Counted from the first letter of the stretch, positions 17,412-26,889 are shown. The stretch is 64,000 bases of DNA from CAXBCP01 sp038120765 (GCA_038120765.1 JAYOMI010000001.1:70647-134646); one strand, 5' to 3'. The notes: generated from the letters alone by a model not told the origin. Program-made: numbers and translations.

Positions 17412-18522
17412 GACGGATCCACCCGGTGCAGAAGGCTTGAATCCCCATAGGAATAAAACCGGTATCCCGTCCTTATCGCATGGTCATACGCCGACTTCAT
17501 CCGGTCCAGCCCGGCAAAGGCGGAGACCAGCATGAACAGGGTCGTTCGCGGCAGATGAAAGTTGGTCATCAGCAAATCCACGGCTTTGAACCGGTAACCG
17601 GGCGTGATGAAGATATCTGTATCGCCCCTGAACGGATGCACTATCCCATCCCCGGTCGCCGCGGTCTCCAGCAATCGGAGCGGTGTGGTGCCGACCGAGA
17701 CGATACGTCCGCCCGCCGCGCGGGCATCATTGATGGCGGCGGCCGTCGCCGCATCTATCTCGCCCCACTCGCTATGCATCCGATGATCGGCGATGCGGTC
17801 TACCTTTACCGGCAGGAAAGTCCCTGCCCCGACATGAAGGGTCACGGTGGCAAACTGCGCGCCGACGGCGCGGACGGCATCCATCAGGCNNNNNNNNNNA
17901 CCGGCGCCCCCCGGGCCCGCCGGGCACCCATCCGGCTGTCGGTCACGTGCCGCCCCGCCGGCGCCCCAGCGACCGCGCCTTTCCGCGCGGCGTAAACCGT
18001 CTGGTAGTCGGTCTCATCGGCCGCGGTCGCGCCGCCCGGCCGGGAAATATAGGGCGGCAGCGGCATCTCGCCGTGCCTTTCGAGCGCGGCAAAAAGATCG
18101 CCGGCATCCGGAAATGACAGCGTCACCTCCCCCGCCTCACCCTTTGCCTCGACACGGCCGGTGAAACCGTCGGCAAAATCGATCACGTCGCCGGGCGACA
18201 GTTTCCGGGCCGGGCGTGCGAAAACCTTCCAGGTGTCATCGGGCTCCGCCTTGTGGAGGGTGACCTGCACTTTTGCGCCCCGGCGGGTGCCGCGCAGCCG
18301 GGCGGGAATCACACGCGTATCGTTGATGACGACAATATCGCCGGCGCGGAGCAAGGACGGCAGGTCCGCGACCGTGCGATCCAGAAGCGTGTCGCCGACC
18401 TCCAGCAGTTTCGCGGATTCCCGCGGCCGCGCGGGCTCGGTGGCAATGTTTTCCGGCGGCAGGTCGAAGTCGAAATCCCCGGTCTGAAGATCGGTGCACG
18501 TGATGGTATTCGTGGCGTTCAA
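17408..18522 (-). CDS. queA: S-adenosylmethionine:tRNA ribosyltransferase-isomerase, broken by an N-run
   Basis: QueA transfers the ribosyl part of SAM to preQ1-tRNA. The N-terminal half is normal: FDFDLPPENIATEP, VVINDTRVIPARL, and DYQTVYA. The C-terminal half is normal from TLHVGAGTFLPVKVD. Between them lies a 10-N run (17890-17899), and the segment just before it reads AGAPAGRHVT where the family has AAPTAGLHFT, followed by about 14 extra residues and a frame change. This looks like a local assembly problem. The likely start is TTG 18522, behind GGGAGA and overlapping the upstream stop; GTG 18534 is the alternative. Confidence 0.85.
17890..17899. other. 10-N gap inside queA
   Basis: Ten unknown bases. 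The two halves of queA are in different frames across it, so the true length or the flanking bases differ from what is shown. Confidence 0.95.
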
Positions 18523-19013
18523 GATTTCTCCCACAACTTCAGAACCTCGGCCTCTACCCTTTCGAAATACGCATTCCGTTCGAGGACGGGCTGGGGCGAT
18601 GCATCCTCGTCACGGGTCCGGTTGAGGCCCCATTCGTAAACGTATTCGCGGATATCATCGGTGCCGAGGATAAGCTTTATCAACTGGTTCTGGACCTCGA
18701 TCGGCGGATCGGTCTCACCGGTGGTCATATAGATGACGGCCCTCTGGTAGGTGACGGCGTCGAGAATGAGCTTCGCCTCTTCGGTGCTCCAGAGACGGGA
18801 CGGCTCGAAATCGTTTTCCTTGAGCAGTTTGATCTGAGCGCGCGTAATGGTGCCGGGCGACCCGAGGCGCGGCATGCTGCCGGGATCTTCGGGCGCTTCG
18901 CCACTGGCCGCCTGTTCGGCAAGACGGCGTTTCTGTTCTTTCATCACCTTTATGCGGCGCATGAACAGGTAAATCGTCAGGCCGATGACGACGGCGAATA
19001 TCAGACTTTCCAT
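18519..19013 (-). CDS. hypothetical membrane-anchored protein
   Basis: This 164-residue protein begins with one TM helix, ESLIFAVVIGLTIYLFM, followed by a basic, coiled-coil-like stretch, RRIKVMKEQKRRLAEQAAS. The remaining soluble part includes TRAQIKLLKENDFEPSRLWSTEEAKLILDAVTYQRAVIYM and a tyrosine- and tryptophan-rich end. It precedes queA with a 4-nt overlap (TTGA). The position suggests the same operon, not necessarily the same pathway. No family is recognised. Confidence 0.7.
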   Translation of the reverse strand: MESLIFAVVIGLTIYLFMRRIKVMKEQKRRLAEQAASGEAPEDPGSMPRLGSPGTITRAQIKLLKENDFEPSRLWSTEEAKLILDAVTYQRAVIYMTTGETDPPIEVQNQLIKLILGTDDIREYVYEWGLNRTRDEDASPQPVLERNAYFERVEAEVLKLWEKS

Positions 19014-19168
19014 AGCGTAAACACACGTCCCTGATTTTCAGACATTGGATTGTCTGTTGATACGCGTTGAACGGCTGCGACGAAACCCCCGTCTCAATAT
19101 GGCAATGCAGACCGCCGTTGCGCTAGACTGGCGCAATGCTTCCCGCATCCCGCAATTTCGGAATGGCG

Positions 19169-19738
19169 ATGAAACGATACCTGGCGGTTTTAGTTATCCT
19201 GTGTGCAGGAACACCGGCCTCGGCAGGCGGCCTTTTATCCGGCTATGCCTGTGGCGAGTTGCCGCCGAATTATCAGGTGGATGTGGAAGTTTCGGACGAT
19301 TCCAAGCAGATGCTCGAAATACGCGAGTCGGCGATCCGGACCCTCGCATGAAAGAATACCGGGGAGTCGGGCGCCGCGTCACTCGTTCTGTTGATCGACC
19401 TGCACGCCATCCGCCAGGGCATTCGGCGCAAGGACCGCGATCTCGGATCTGTCTCCGACGATTCCAGTGACGGAATCAGGGCGCGGATGAACCTGTGGTC
19501 GAACAAGAGCGACCGCGTCATCGGCGGACGCAAAAACGTCATTATCGACGGGCCGCTTGACGAAATCCGGATCGATATCGCCATCAACGACAAATCCAAC
19601 GGCAAGTGCGTCTGGCGGGGCGAGGCCGTCCATGACTCGACGGGCGAAAATCAATGGACCATTGCCGAGAAAGTGACCTTGCGCCTCATCGATCTGATCG
19701 GCAGGGATGTCCGTGATCGCGAATTCGAAGTTGAATAG
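19169..19738 (+). pseudogene. secreted hypothetical protein interrupted by an in-frame TGA
   Basis: From ATG 19169 a signal peptide (MKRYLAVLVILCAG..ASAGG) leads into ACGELPPNYQVDVEVSDDSKQ and continues to SAIRTLA, where TGA at 19349-19351 stops the frame. The same frame then continues without interruption to the TAG ending at 19738, with DSSDGIRARMNLWS and a strand-rich WTIAEKVTLRLIDLIG end. One substitution restores a 189-residue exported protein. A sequencing error and a real nonsense mutation are both possible. Selenocysteine is unlikely: no SECIS-like hairpin was noted. Confidence 0.6.
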
Positions 19739-19854
19739 CTCCGATGCCTGAAGGGATTTCAGGTGGCGGTTATCCGCACCGAATATGCCGCGCGGTGCGT
19801 TGCTACCGGGAAGCTCCTATAGGGATTCTGATTCATCTCGCCTAAAATGCGCGA

Positions 19855-21267
19855 ATGAACGACATTGACGAAACACAGCCGGAGACCGGCACCGGCTGGG
19901 CGGATATGTTTCGCGGGACCCGCGGCATTTATACGATCCTGCTCAATCTCGGCATCGGCGTCCATGCCATCGACATCTTCGTCATCACCACCGTCATGCC
20001 GACCGTCGTTGCCGAGATCGGCGGTGTCGAATTCTACACCTGGACGACGATGCTCTACATGGTCGGCACCATTGTCGGCGCTGCCAGTGGCCGCTACGTG
20101 CGATCGGTTCTGGGACGGCGAAAGGGTTATGTCGCAGGCGGTCTGATTTTCCTGGTCGGCGCTGCCGGCTGCGCCGCTGCCCCGAATATGGCCGTTCTGC
20201 TGATTTTCCGCACCATCGAAGGGTTCGGTGGCGGTCTCCTGATGTCGCAATCCATGACGCTGGTGAACGATTTGTACAAGGGCCCGCTGCGTACCCGCGT
20301 GCTCGCGACGATAACGACGACGTGGAGCATCGCCGCCGTTATCGGCCCGCTGATCGGCGGCATCTGGGGCAGTATCGGCTGGTGGCGCGGCGCATTCATG
20401 ACCACAAGCGTGCTCACCATTATTTTCATTATTGCGGCCTGGCGGGTCATTCCGGATGGCGAAGGCGGGGATCGGCACCGCCTGCCCTGGCGGCGTCTGG
20501 CCCTGCTCGGTATTTCGGTCCTTATGGTCGGAGCCTCGGGCCAGTTCGCGCATATCGCCGTCCGTGTCGGATTCATCCTGGCCGGAATTTTCTGCCTGTG
20601 GATGACGCTGCGTCTCGATGTCGGCGAAAACGGCATATTTCCGAAACGCGTGCTCTCGTTATTTGCGCCGGTCGGCACAGCTTACTGGGTGTTTCTGCTG
20701 CTTTCGGCCGCCTATACGCCGCTGACGATCTTCATGCCGCTGGTCCTGAGCAAGATTTACGGCCTCGATCCGCTCTGGATCGGGTACATGCTGACCGTGT
20801 TTTCCCTTGCCTGGTCCGTCGGGACGCTCAGCACGGCGGGGTGGAACGATAAATGGACGCGCATCGCCTGTGCCAGCGGGCTCGCGATTATGTCGGTATG
20901 CGTTGCCCTGATCGCGGCGACCATCGGAACAGCCTCTGTATGGGAACTCACTGCCATTATCACGGTTGCCGGCATCGGGGTCGGGATGACCAACGTCCAT
21001 TCAATATCCTGGGCACTTGCCGCCGCCGAGCCGGACCAGGCGCAGGTGACCGCATCCGCCGCCCCGGCCATGCGGTCGATCGGGATTGCCTACGGCGCGG
21101 CGATGGCCGGCCTGATCGCGAACGCCGCCGGGCTGTCAGAAGGCACCAGCCCTGAAATCGTCCGGAACGCCATGCCATGGGTGTTCGGCTTCGCCGCCCT
21201 GGTGCCGCTCGCCGGCAGCCTGTGCGTCATGCGGATGTACGCCTTGAAGCCGGGCGTCAGAATATGA
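19855..21267 (+). CDS. MFS transporter, multidrug-like (about 14 TM segments)
   Basis: This 470-residue carrier has hydrophobic segments along most of its length. Motif-like features are the loop 2-3 SGRYVRSVLGRRKGYVAG, the TM4 acidic position FRTIEGFGGGLLMSQSMTLVNDLY, and TTTWSIAAVIGPLIGGIWGSIGWWRGAF, which resembles motif C of drug/H+ antiporters. It overlaps the following peptidase gene by 4 nt (ATGA). The substrate is unknown. Confidence 0.85.
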   Translation: MNDIDETQPETGTGWADMFRGTRGIYTILLNLGIGVHAIDIFVITTVMPTVVAEIGGVEFYTWTTMLYMVGTIVGAASGRYVRSVLGRRKGYVAGGLIFLVGAAGCAAAPNMAVLLIFRTIEGFGGGLLMSQSMTLVNDLYKGPLRTRVLATITTTWSIAAVIGPLIGGIWGSIGWWRGAFMTTSVLTIIFIIAAWRVIPDGEGGDRHRLPWRRLALLGISVLMVGASGQFAHIAVRVGFILAGIFCLWMTLRLDVGENGIFPKRVLSLFAPVGTAYWVFLLLSAAYTPLTIFMPLVLSKIYGLDPLWIGYMLTVFSLAWSVGTLSTAGWNDKWTRIACASGLAIMSVCVALIAATIGTASVWELTAIITVAGIGVGMTNVHSISWALAAAEPDQAQVTASAAPAMRSIGIAYGAAMAGLIANAAGLSEGTSPEIVRNAMPWVFGFAALVPLAGSLCVMRMYALKPGVRI

Positions 21268-21980
21268 ACGCCATGCTCGAAAACCAGATGCTTCCGCTCG
21301 CCGACGGGCGGAATATCGCCATCGGTATCCGACGCAGCACGCGCGCCCGGCGCATCCTTCTTCATGTCGGCGTCTATGACGGCATGGTCGAACTGGTACT
21401 GCCGCCCGGCGCATCCGTCCGCGAAGGGCTTGCCTTCGCCCGGACCCAGACCCGCTGGGTGGCGGCGCAACTCGCCCGCGTGGGCGATGGCGTCGCTTTC
21501 GCAGATGGCGCGGTTTTCCCGGTACTCGGCCAACCGGTAACGATCCGCCGCCACGAGAGCCGGTCCGCCCTGCCGGTTCTTCAGGGAAACGTCCTTCTGG
21601 TCGGCGGGCGGGACGACACTGTGCCATCCCGTGTCAGGCGCTGGGTCCGCAACCGCGCGATGGATGAAATCAAACCGCGGGCGGAACGAATGGGTGCCGA
21701 GATCGGAAGATCGCCCGCACGGATTTCCATGCGGGATACCCGCTCGCGCTGGGGGAGCTGTTCGCGCGCCGGCAACCTGAATTTTTCATGGCGTCTCGTG
21801 ATGGCACCGGAAAACGTGCTCGACTACGTCGTGGCGCACGAGGTCGCTCATTTACGGGAACTGAACCACAGCGCCCGCTTCTGGGCGCTTGTCGATACCC
21901 TGTGCCCCGACGTCAGGGACTCAAGGGGATGGCTGCGCACACACGGCGCGGAGCTTCACCGCTACGGCCGGAACACTTAG
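21264..21980 (+). CDS. YgjP-like M48 family metallopeptidase (DUF45)
   Basis: This 238-residue protein has the zinc site VAHEVAHLRELNHSARFW, in which HEVAH is the HExxH motif, and the preceding SRWGSCSRAGNLNFSWRLVMAP that defines the YgjP/WLM-like group. The N-terminal domain contains TRARRILLHVG. Members are putative intracellular metalloproteases. The ATG at 21264 overlaps the stop of the MFS gene, so the two are coupled, although they have no obvious shared function. Confidence 0.85.
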   Translation: MNAMLENQMLPLADGRNIAIGIRRSTRARRILLHVGVYDGMVELVLPPGASVREGLAFARTQTRWVAAQLARVGDGVAFADGAVFPVLGQPVTIRRHESRSALPVLQGNVLLVGGRDDTVPSRVRRWVRNRAMDEIKPRAERMGAEIGRSPARISMRDTRSRWGSCSRAGNLNFSWRLVMAPENVLDYVVAHEVAHLRELNHSARFWALVDTLCPDVRDSRGWLRTHGAELHRYGRNT

Positions 21981-21995
21981 CTCGCTGCCGGAAAA

Positions 21996-22862
21996 TCAGG
22001 TGCGACGGATATTTTTCACGATATTCGGAAAGACCGGATACGCCGGATTGACGATTTCCCGCCCGACCTCGAAATGATGCATCCCCTTCAGGATGAACGG
22101 CTCGACCGTGTGCCCGGCGGCGGCCCATGCCTCGGCGAATTCGCGGTTCTGGCGCTGGAACTCGTCCAGTTCGCCGGTTCCCCAGGCGACCGTCAGCGGA
22201 ATGTCATATGGCGGAATCTGGCGGATCGAGCTGTTGCGCGCGGCGGATTTCTCTGTCAGGTCCAGATAGGTGTTGCGGTGGCTGAGACGGACCGGTTCAA
22301 GCTCGTACATACCGCTGCACGCCGCAGCGCTCTTGATGATGTCCGACGGCAGGCCGTAAACGCCTTCCCAGTCGGTCACCAGCATCATCCCGCAGATATG
22401 GCCGCCCGAAGAATGGCCCAGACAGTGGATCCGGTTGCGATCCCAGCCGTATTCATCCGCGTTGTGCCACGCCCAGGCGATGGCTGCGCGGTTCTGGCGG
22501 ACGATTTCGTCAAGCGACACAGTCGGCGCGAGCGCAAAATCCAGCACCAGCACGTTGATACCTTCGGCAACGAATGACGGCGCGATATAGGAACACTGGT
22601 CCTTGTTGGAGCGGGTCCAGGCGCCGCCATGATGATAGATGACGACAGGCGCGCCTTTTTCGGCCACAGGGAAAATATCAAGACGCTCCATCACCGTGGG
22701 GCCGTAGGATACGCCCTGAATGCACTCGATCTCCGTCCGGATGCGCGCACTGTCCGCGGCATTGATTTGCATCAGCTCCGATGAGTTCGGCACAAGCGTG
22801 GCCTGGTCATATTGCCGGTCCAGTTCTTCCTGGGTGTAATTGCCCCAAACGATTTCGTTCAT
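21996..22862 (-). CDS. alpha/beta hydrolase (kynurenine formamidase / esterase-like)
   Basis: This 288-residue hydrolase starts at ATG 22862. The oxyanion motif is YHHGGAW near residue 78 and the nucleophile elbow is GHSSGGH. A late aspartate and a His in KGMHHFE complete the triad. HGGxW with GHSSGG is typical of arylformamidase and hormone-sensitive-lipase-related enzymes. It lies 4 nt after the EamA permease gene, and together they may handle one compound. Confidence 0.8.
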   Translation of the reverse strand: MNEIVWGNYTQEELDRQYDQATLVPNSSELMQINAADSARIRTEIECIQGVSYGPTVMERLDIFPVAEKGAPVVIYHHGGAWTRSNKDQCSYIAPSFVAEGINVLVLDFALAPTVSLDEIVRQNRAAIAWAWHNADEYGWDRNRIHCLGHSSGGHICGMMLVTDWEGVYGLPSDIIKSAAACSGMYELEPVRLSHRNTYLDLTEKSAARNSSIRQIPPYDIPLTVAWGTGELDEFQRQNREFAEAWAAAGHTVEPFILKGMHHFEVGREIVNPAYPVFPNIVKNIRRT

Positions 22863-22866
22863 CTTG

Positions 22867-23835
22867 TCAGTCTCCGCTGTTTTGCCGGCTGGAACCCGGA
22901 CTTTGCGAAACTTCCGCCGCCCGCGCAAGTCGGAGCACGCCATCCCGTGCGCGTTTCTCGAACCAGGCATTCAGGAACACGCCGGCGAACACCACCGTCC
23001 CGCCGATCCATACCCAGATCGCCGGCAATTCGCCGAAGAAGAACCAGCCTGCCAGCCCTGCAAACACAAGCTTGCTGAAATCGGCAGGCAGGACCACGGT
23101 CGCATCCGCCTCGCAAAATGCCTGGGCGATCGCCATCTGGGTGATGCTGCCGAAGATCGCGATCAGGGCCATGATGAAAAGCTGGTACATCGTCGGCCAC
23201 TGCCAGTAGAACAGCGCCGCGATCAGGCAAACCGGCACCTGCAGCAACGATGCGTAAAGCGCGATCGTGACCGGCGAATCCGTCCGCGACAGCACCTTGA
23301 TGACGACGAGCGCAGCCCCCCAGGTAGCGGACGACAGGAGAAGCAGCATAGAACCCGTACTGACCTCTACGGCCCAGGGGCGCAGCACGATCAACGCGCC
23401 GCCAAACCCGATAGCGAGTGCCAGATAGCGGGCGCGGGTGACCTTTTCGCCCAGCAGGAGAACCGCGCCAACCGTCGCGATCAGGGGCGCCGTAAAGGTC
23501 AATGCGACCACCTTGGCCAACGGCTCCATCGTCAGCGCCAGAAAATAAGCGAGCATCGCGACGACGTTGAGCAGCGCCCGCAATCCCTGGAGCGGGAAAT
23601 GCGCGGTCCGGAAAGGATTGCTGCCGGGCCGGACGAATATCGGAATCAGCAGGCAGACCCCGATCGTATGGCGAAAGAACGCAATCACGAACGGGTGAAT
23701 ATCGTCCGCGATGTGGCGGATGGAGACATTCATCGCCACCACGCCGAGCGCCGATATCATCATGAACATTACCCCGCGCATCGGTGGCGGCACGGCGGCG
23801 TAGATGGCGGCGACAGGGCCCGGGACAAGGGGCAT
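22867..23835 (-). CDS. DMT family transporter (EamA domains)
   Basis: This 322-residue protein has about ten hydrophobic segments arranged as two EamA repeats. The first repeat starts at RGVMFMMISALGVVAMNVSIRHIADD and contains FFRHTIGVCLLIPIF; the second starts around GSMLLLLSSATWGAALVVIKVL and ends with FGELPAIWVWIGGTVVFAGVFLNAWFEKRAR. It is likely a metabolite exporter. It starts the two-gene operon with the hydrolase. Confidence 0.85.
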   Translation of the reverse strand: MPLVPGPVAAIYAAVPPPMRGVMFMMISALGVVAMNVSIRHIADDIHPFVIAFFRHTIGVCLLIPIFVRPGSNPFRTAHFPLQGLRALLNVVAMLAYFLALTMEPLAKVVALTFTAPLIATVGAVLLLGEKVTRARYLALAIGFGGALIVLRPWAVEVSTGSMLLLLSSATWGAALVVIKVLSRTDSPVTIALYASLLQVPVCLIAALFYWQWPTMYQLFIMALIAIFGSITQMAIAQAFCEADATVVLPADFSKLVFAGLAGWFFFGELPAIWVWIGGTVVFAGVFLNAWFEKRARDGVLRLARAAEVSQSPGSSRQNSGD

Positions 23836-24022
23836 TCGGCGGATCCTTCAGGAAGGTTGTGGTCAATACCACGTTTCCCGTGACTTTTGTGCCGTTGCGA
23901 AGGAAAAGATTCGTTAACCTCTGCTGCTTACCCTTGCTGCGCGGAATCGTTGCATATGGCAACGCAGGGACATGACGGCGCGCAGATGCCGCGCCCGAAC
24001 AGGCAGGGAGCGACGGTCGGAA

Positions 24023-25243
24023 ATGTCCGAATCCGTTAACAGTTTCGATGAAATGACCGCCATCGCCCGCGATGGCGCCGTCCCGGACCGCGTTGCCCTC
24101 GCGCGTCGATCCGACACACCTCCGGAATTGCTCTATTTCCTGTCCGAAGACAGCGAAAAGGCCGTGCGCCGTGCCGTCGCCGAAAACCCGCATACGCCCC
24201 GGCAGGCAGATGTCGTGCTGGGTCGCGACCCGGACCCCGGCGTCAGATGCCTGCTCGCCCGGAAAATTGTCGGTACCGGTCTCGGGGACGACGAACGCAG
24301 CCAGCTCTGGCGGATGGGCTTTACCGTCCTTGAAACCCTGATGCGCGACAGCAGCGTCCGCGTTCGCCGGTCCCTGGCCGAGGCGATCGGGCATATGTTT
24401 CACGTCCCCCATGATATTGCCGCCGGTCTGGCACGCGATCCGGAACGCCGGGTCGCCGCCCCCGTCCTGCGCCACTCCCCTGTCCTGACCGATGACGACC
24501 TGGTCGACATCGTCCAGCACGGCGCGGCAGACTGGGCGCATCAGGCCATCGCGGCGCGGGACAACGTCTCCGAAAGGGTCAGCACCGCCCTGGTAAATGC
24601 CAGCGCAGATGCGACCGTTACCCGTCTGCTCAGAAACCAGTACGCCAAAATCGACGAACCGGCGCTGGAAAAAATCGTGGCCCGCGCGCCCGGCGTCGAA
24701 GCCTGGCACGAGCCGCTGGTAAAACGTCCGCGCCTGCCACTCGGGATCGCCCGAAAGATTGCGGGGTTCGTCAAAGCGCCGCTGAGGGCCGCCCTGGCAA
24801 CACGAAAAAACGGATCGGGCGGCACGGCGGTAAAACCCGCCGCACCATCATCCGAAGTCGGTTGGTCGCCACCCGAAGACAGAGGGAACGGACGGTTCGA
24901 GACGCCGAAAGAGCGGGCGCTGCGCCTGCACGGCGAGAAAAAGCTCAACGACGCGGTCATTGAAATGGCGCTTAACGCCAATGAACGCGAGTTCGTGATG
25001 GCGTCCATCGCCCTGCGGGCCGGTATACCGCTCTGGGGGGTGGAATGCATCGTCGATGGTCAGAGCGCAAAGGGCGTGACAGCGCTTTGCTGGAAAGCCG
25101 GCATCAAGATGCGGTTCGCGATCGAACTTCAGCGGCGGCTGGCGCGGGTCGCGCCGGCCAGCGTCATTCATGCCCGCGACGGGATAGACTACCCGTTTTC
25201 GGAAGAAGACATGCAGGGTCGTCTGGATCTTCTTCTAGCCTGA
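24023..25243 (+). CDS. DUF2336 domain-containing protein
   Basis: This 406-residue protein starts at ATG 24023. It is built of repeating helical pairs such as DRVALARRSDTPPELLYFLSEDSEKAVRRAVAENPHTP, DPGVRCLLARKI and DSSVRVRRSLAEAIGHMFHVP, a HEAT-like array typical of DUF2336. A linker rich in P, S and G (about 270-305) leads to a C-terminal helical part ending SEEDMQGRLDLLLA. DUF2336 proteins are nearly restricted to Alphaproteobacteria. The molecular role is unknown. It is divergent from the EamA gene and convergent with the TauE gene. Confidence 0.85.
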   Translation: MSESVNSFDEMTAIARDGAVPDRVALARRSDTPPELLYFLSEDSEKAVRRAVAENPHTPRQADVVLGRDPDPGVRCLLARKIVGTGLGDDERSQLWRMGFTVLETLMRDSSVRVRRSLAEAIGHMFHVPHDIAAGLARDPERRVAAPVLRHSPVLTDDDLVDIVQHGAADWAHQAIAARDNVSERVSTALVNASADATVTRLLRNQYAKIDEPALEKIVARAPGVEAWHEPLVKRPRLPLGIARKIAGFVKAPLRAALATRKNGSGGTAVKPAAPSSEVGWSPPEDRGNGRFETPKERALRLHGEKKLNDAVIEMALNANEREFVMASIALRAGIPLWGVECIVDGQSAKGVTALCWKAGIKMRFAIELQRRLARVAPASVIHARDGIDYPFSEEDMQGRLDLLLA

Positions 25244-25281
25244 CCTGAATATTTCTCGCGCCCGAAAATAGTCCGACGTGC

Positions 25282-26022
25282 CTAGAACAGGCCCTTGCGG
25301 ATCAGGTTTGCCGCAGCGAGCAGCAGAAACACATAGACGAACATGCGGAACCGGTCTTCGGACAGGTGGCCGCGCAGGCGCTGGCCGATCAGCATCCCGG
25401 CAAAGGCGGGCACGAGGCTGATCGCGGAGATGATTGCATTCGTCTGGCTGATCGCGCCTTTTTCGACAAGCGCCAGCACCAGCATCGACGCACTGACCAG
25501 GAATGTCAGCGCGATGGCGCGCAGGAAGCTCTCCTTGTCGACATTGCGTGCCTGCAGGTACAGCGCGATCGGAATGCCGACGGAGCCGGTCGTCCCCGTC
25601 AGCAGGCCGGACAGGATACCCAGCGGCGGCGCGGCCCACGGCGCGGCGCGATCGGATATGCGCACCCGGAATCGGGTCGCATTGATCAGTACATAAATCA
25701 CCACCACCACGCCCAGCAGGGTTGTCAGGATGCGGGCATCGACGAGAAAAAGTATCTGCGCGCCGATCACGGTCCCGGCAACGGAACACAGGTTGATGAC
25801 CCAGTATTTCCGCAGCATCTCGAGCGCCCTGCCGCCCTCGAATGCCTGGTAGAGGTTTGTGGCGACAACGGGAATCGCGATGAAGGCGATGGCGGTCGGC
25901 AACGGCACGACCGATCCCATGATCGAGACCGCCGTCAGCGGCAGCCCGAGACCGATAACGCCTTTGACGCCACCGGCCACGAACAGCGCGGCGCAGACCA
26001 GGATAACGAGGGAAAGTTCCAG
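25282..26022 (-). CDS. TauE/SafE family anion exporter, probable CTG start
   Basis: This protein of about 246 residues has many TM segments. Repeat motifs are GGVKGVIGLGLPLTAVS near the start and LSGLLTGTTGSVGIPIALYL in the middle. The family exports sulfite, sulfoacetate and other anions. No ATG, GTG or TTG lies in frame near the conserved start. CTG at 26022 has GGAG 7 nt upstream and gives MELSLVILVCAALF; the ATG at 26027 is out of frame. A noncanonical start or a one-base error would explain this. Confidence 0.75.
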   Translation of the reverse strand: MELSLVILVCAALFVAGGVKGVIGLGLPLTAVSIMGSVVPLPTAIAFIAIPVVATNLYQAFEGGRALEMLRKYWVINLCSVAGTVIGAQILFLVDARILTTLLGVVVVIYVLINATRFRVRISDRAAPWAAPPLGILSGLLTGTTGSVGIPIALYLQARNVDKESFLRAIALTFLVSASMLVLALVEKGAISQTNAIISAISLVPAFAGMLIGQRLRGHLSEDRFRMFVYVFLLLAAANLIRKGLF

Positions 26023-26172
26023 AACATGTCTCCGGGAAAGGGGTCGCGATAATGGCGGGAATAGGGAATTAAGAGAATAGTAATTCCGGAGGCCGAAAAT
26101 AGTCCCGGATTTCAATGCGCTGGCCTGTGACGGAATGCAGCGCCGCCCGGAAACAGGTATTCGAGCGAGCAT

Positions 26173-26532
26173 ATGCCGACAGAAAGACGACGCATAATTT
26201 TTTCCGACAATGAAATTGTCTCTGCCGCCCTGGCGCATTGCCGCGCTACGGGCATTCCGGTGCCGGATGCCGATGTTCAGGAACTGTGCATCGGAACCGA
26301 CACAGACTGCGGCCTGCTGCTTACCTTCGCGGTCGACACACCCGACCAGATCGACTAGGTGCGGATCGATGCGGACAACGTTCTGGCGGCGCTTGTCTCC
26401 TATTGCGGCACGCAATCGGTTCCCCTGCCAAACGCAGCGGCCAAACGCCTCGACCCCCGGGACGGTGCGCTCTCTACGGTGTTCGAATTGCAGCGCCAGC
26501 GGGGCTCGGTGACAAGCACCATCGCGGCCTGA
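26173..26532 (+). pseudogene. small hypothetical protein interrupted by an in-frame TAG
   Basis: ATG 26173 opens MPTERRRIIFSDNEIVSAALAHC and runs to TAG at 26356-26358. The frame then continues with VRIDADNVLAALVSYCGTQSVPLPNAAAKRLDPRD to TGA ending at 26532. With the stop read through it is a 119-residue protein with two similar ALxxC helices. One base change removes the stop. It may be a sequencing error, a recent nonsense mutation or two overlapping short products. Confidence 0.5.
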
Positions 26533-26538
26533 ACCCGG

Positions 26539-26889
26539 CTATTCCCGGAAGGGCTCGATCAGCCGGTCCATCAGCTTCGGCTTTTTCTTCGCTTGGGGAC
26601 CCGGGGGTCTCCCCTTCAGACGGGGCAGCGGGTCCGCCATCCGGCGACGCGCCCGCGTGCCGGTCACGCTGACCGGTTCCGGATTATCGTAACTGAACAG
26701 GGCGCTGAACGATCCGTCGTCCCGCACGATGTAATAGGCAAACTTGCGGATCGTCCGGTCCCGCCTGCACCGGTCGACCGCATCCGCCTCCGCCTGCCCC
26801 CTGGTCGTAATGGTACTGGAATAATCCAGCGCGCCGTCGCGGATGCTTTCATCACCCCGCGCGGAATAGATCTCAACTACCTCGGACAT
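26539..26889 (-). CDS. hypothetical protein
   Basis: ATG 26889, with AAAGG about 6-8 nt upstream, gives 116 residues. The N-terminal part is MSEVVEIYSARGDESIRDG with an alternating SSTITTRGQAEADAVDRC, then KFAYYIVRDDGSFSALFSYDNP, and a basic proline-rich tail (RLKGRPPGPQAKKKPK). The tail suggests a nucleic-acid or surface contact. It is divergent from the ptx operon. No family is recognised. Confidence 0.55.
   Translation of the reverse strand: MSEVVEIYSARGDESIRDGALDYSSTITTRGQAEADAVDRCRRDRTIRKFAYYIVRDDGSFSALFSYDNPEPVSVTGTRARRRMADPLPRLKGRPPGPQAKKKPKLMDRLIEPFRE

Noticed and set aside
19349..19351. TGA as a selenocysteine codon
   Set aside because: No selenoprotein family match and no evident SECIS hairpin just after it; a second small gene has a TAG instead.
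23858..23872. Inverted repeat GTGGT-N4-ACCAC between EamA and DUF2336 genes
   Set aside because: Five-bp arms are expected by chance in this composition; no second support.
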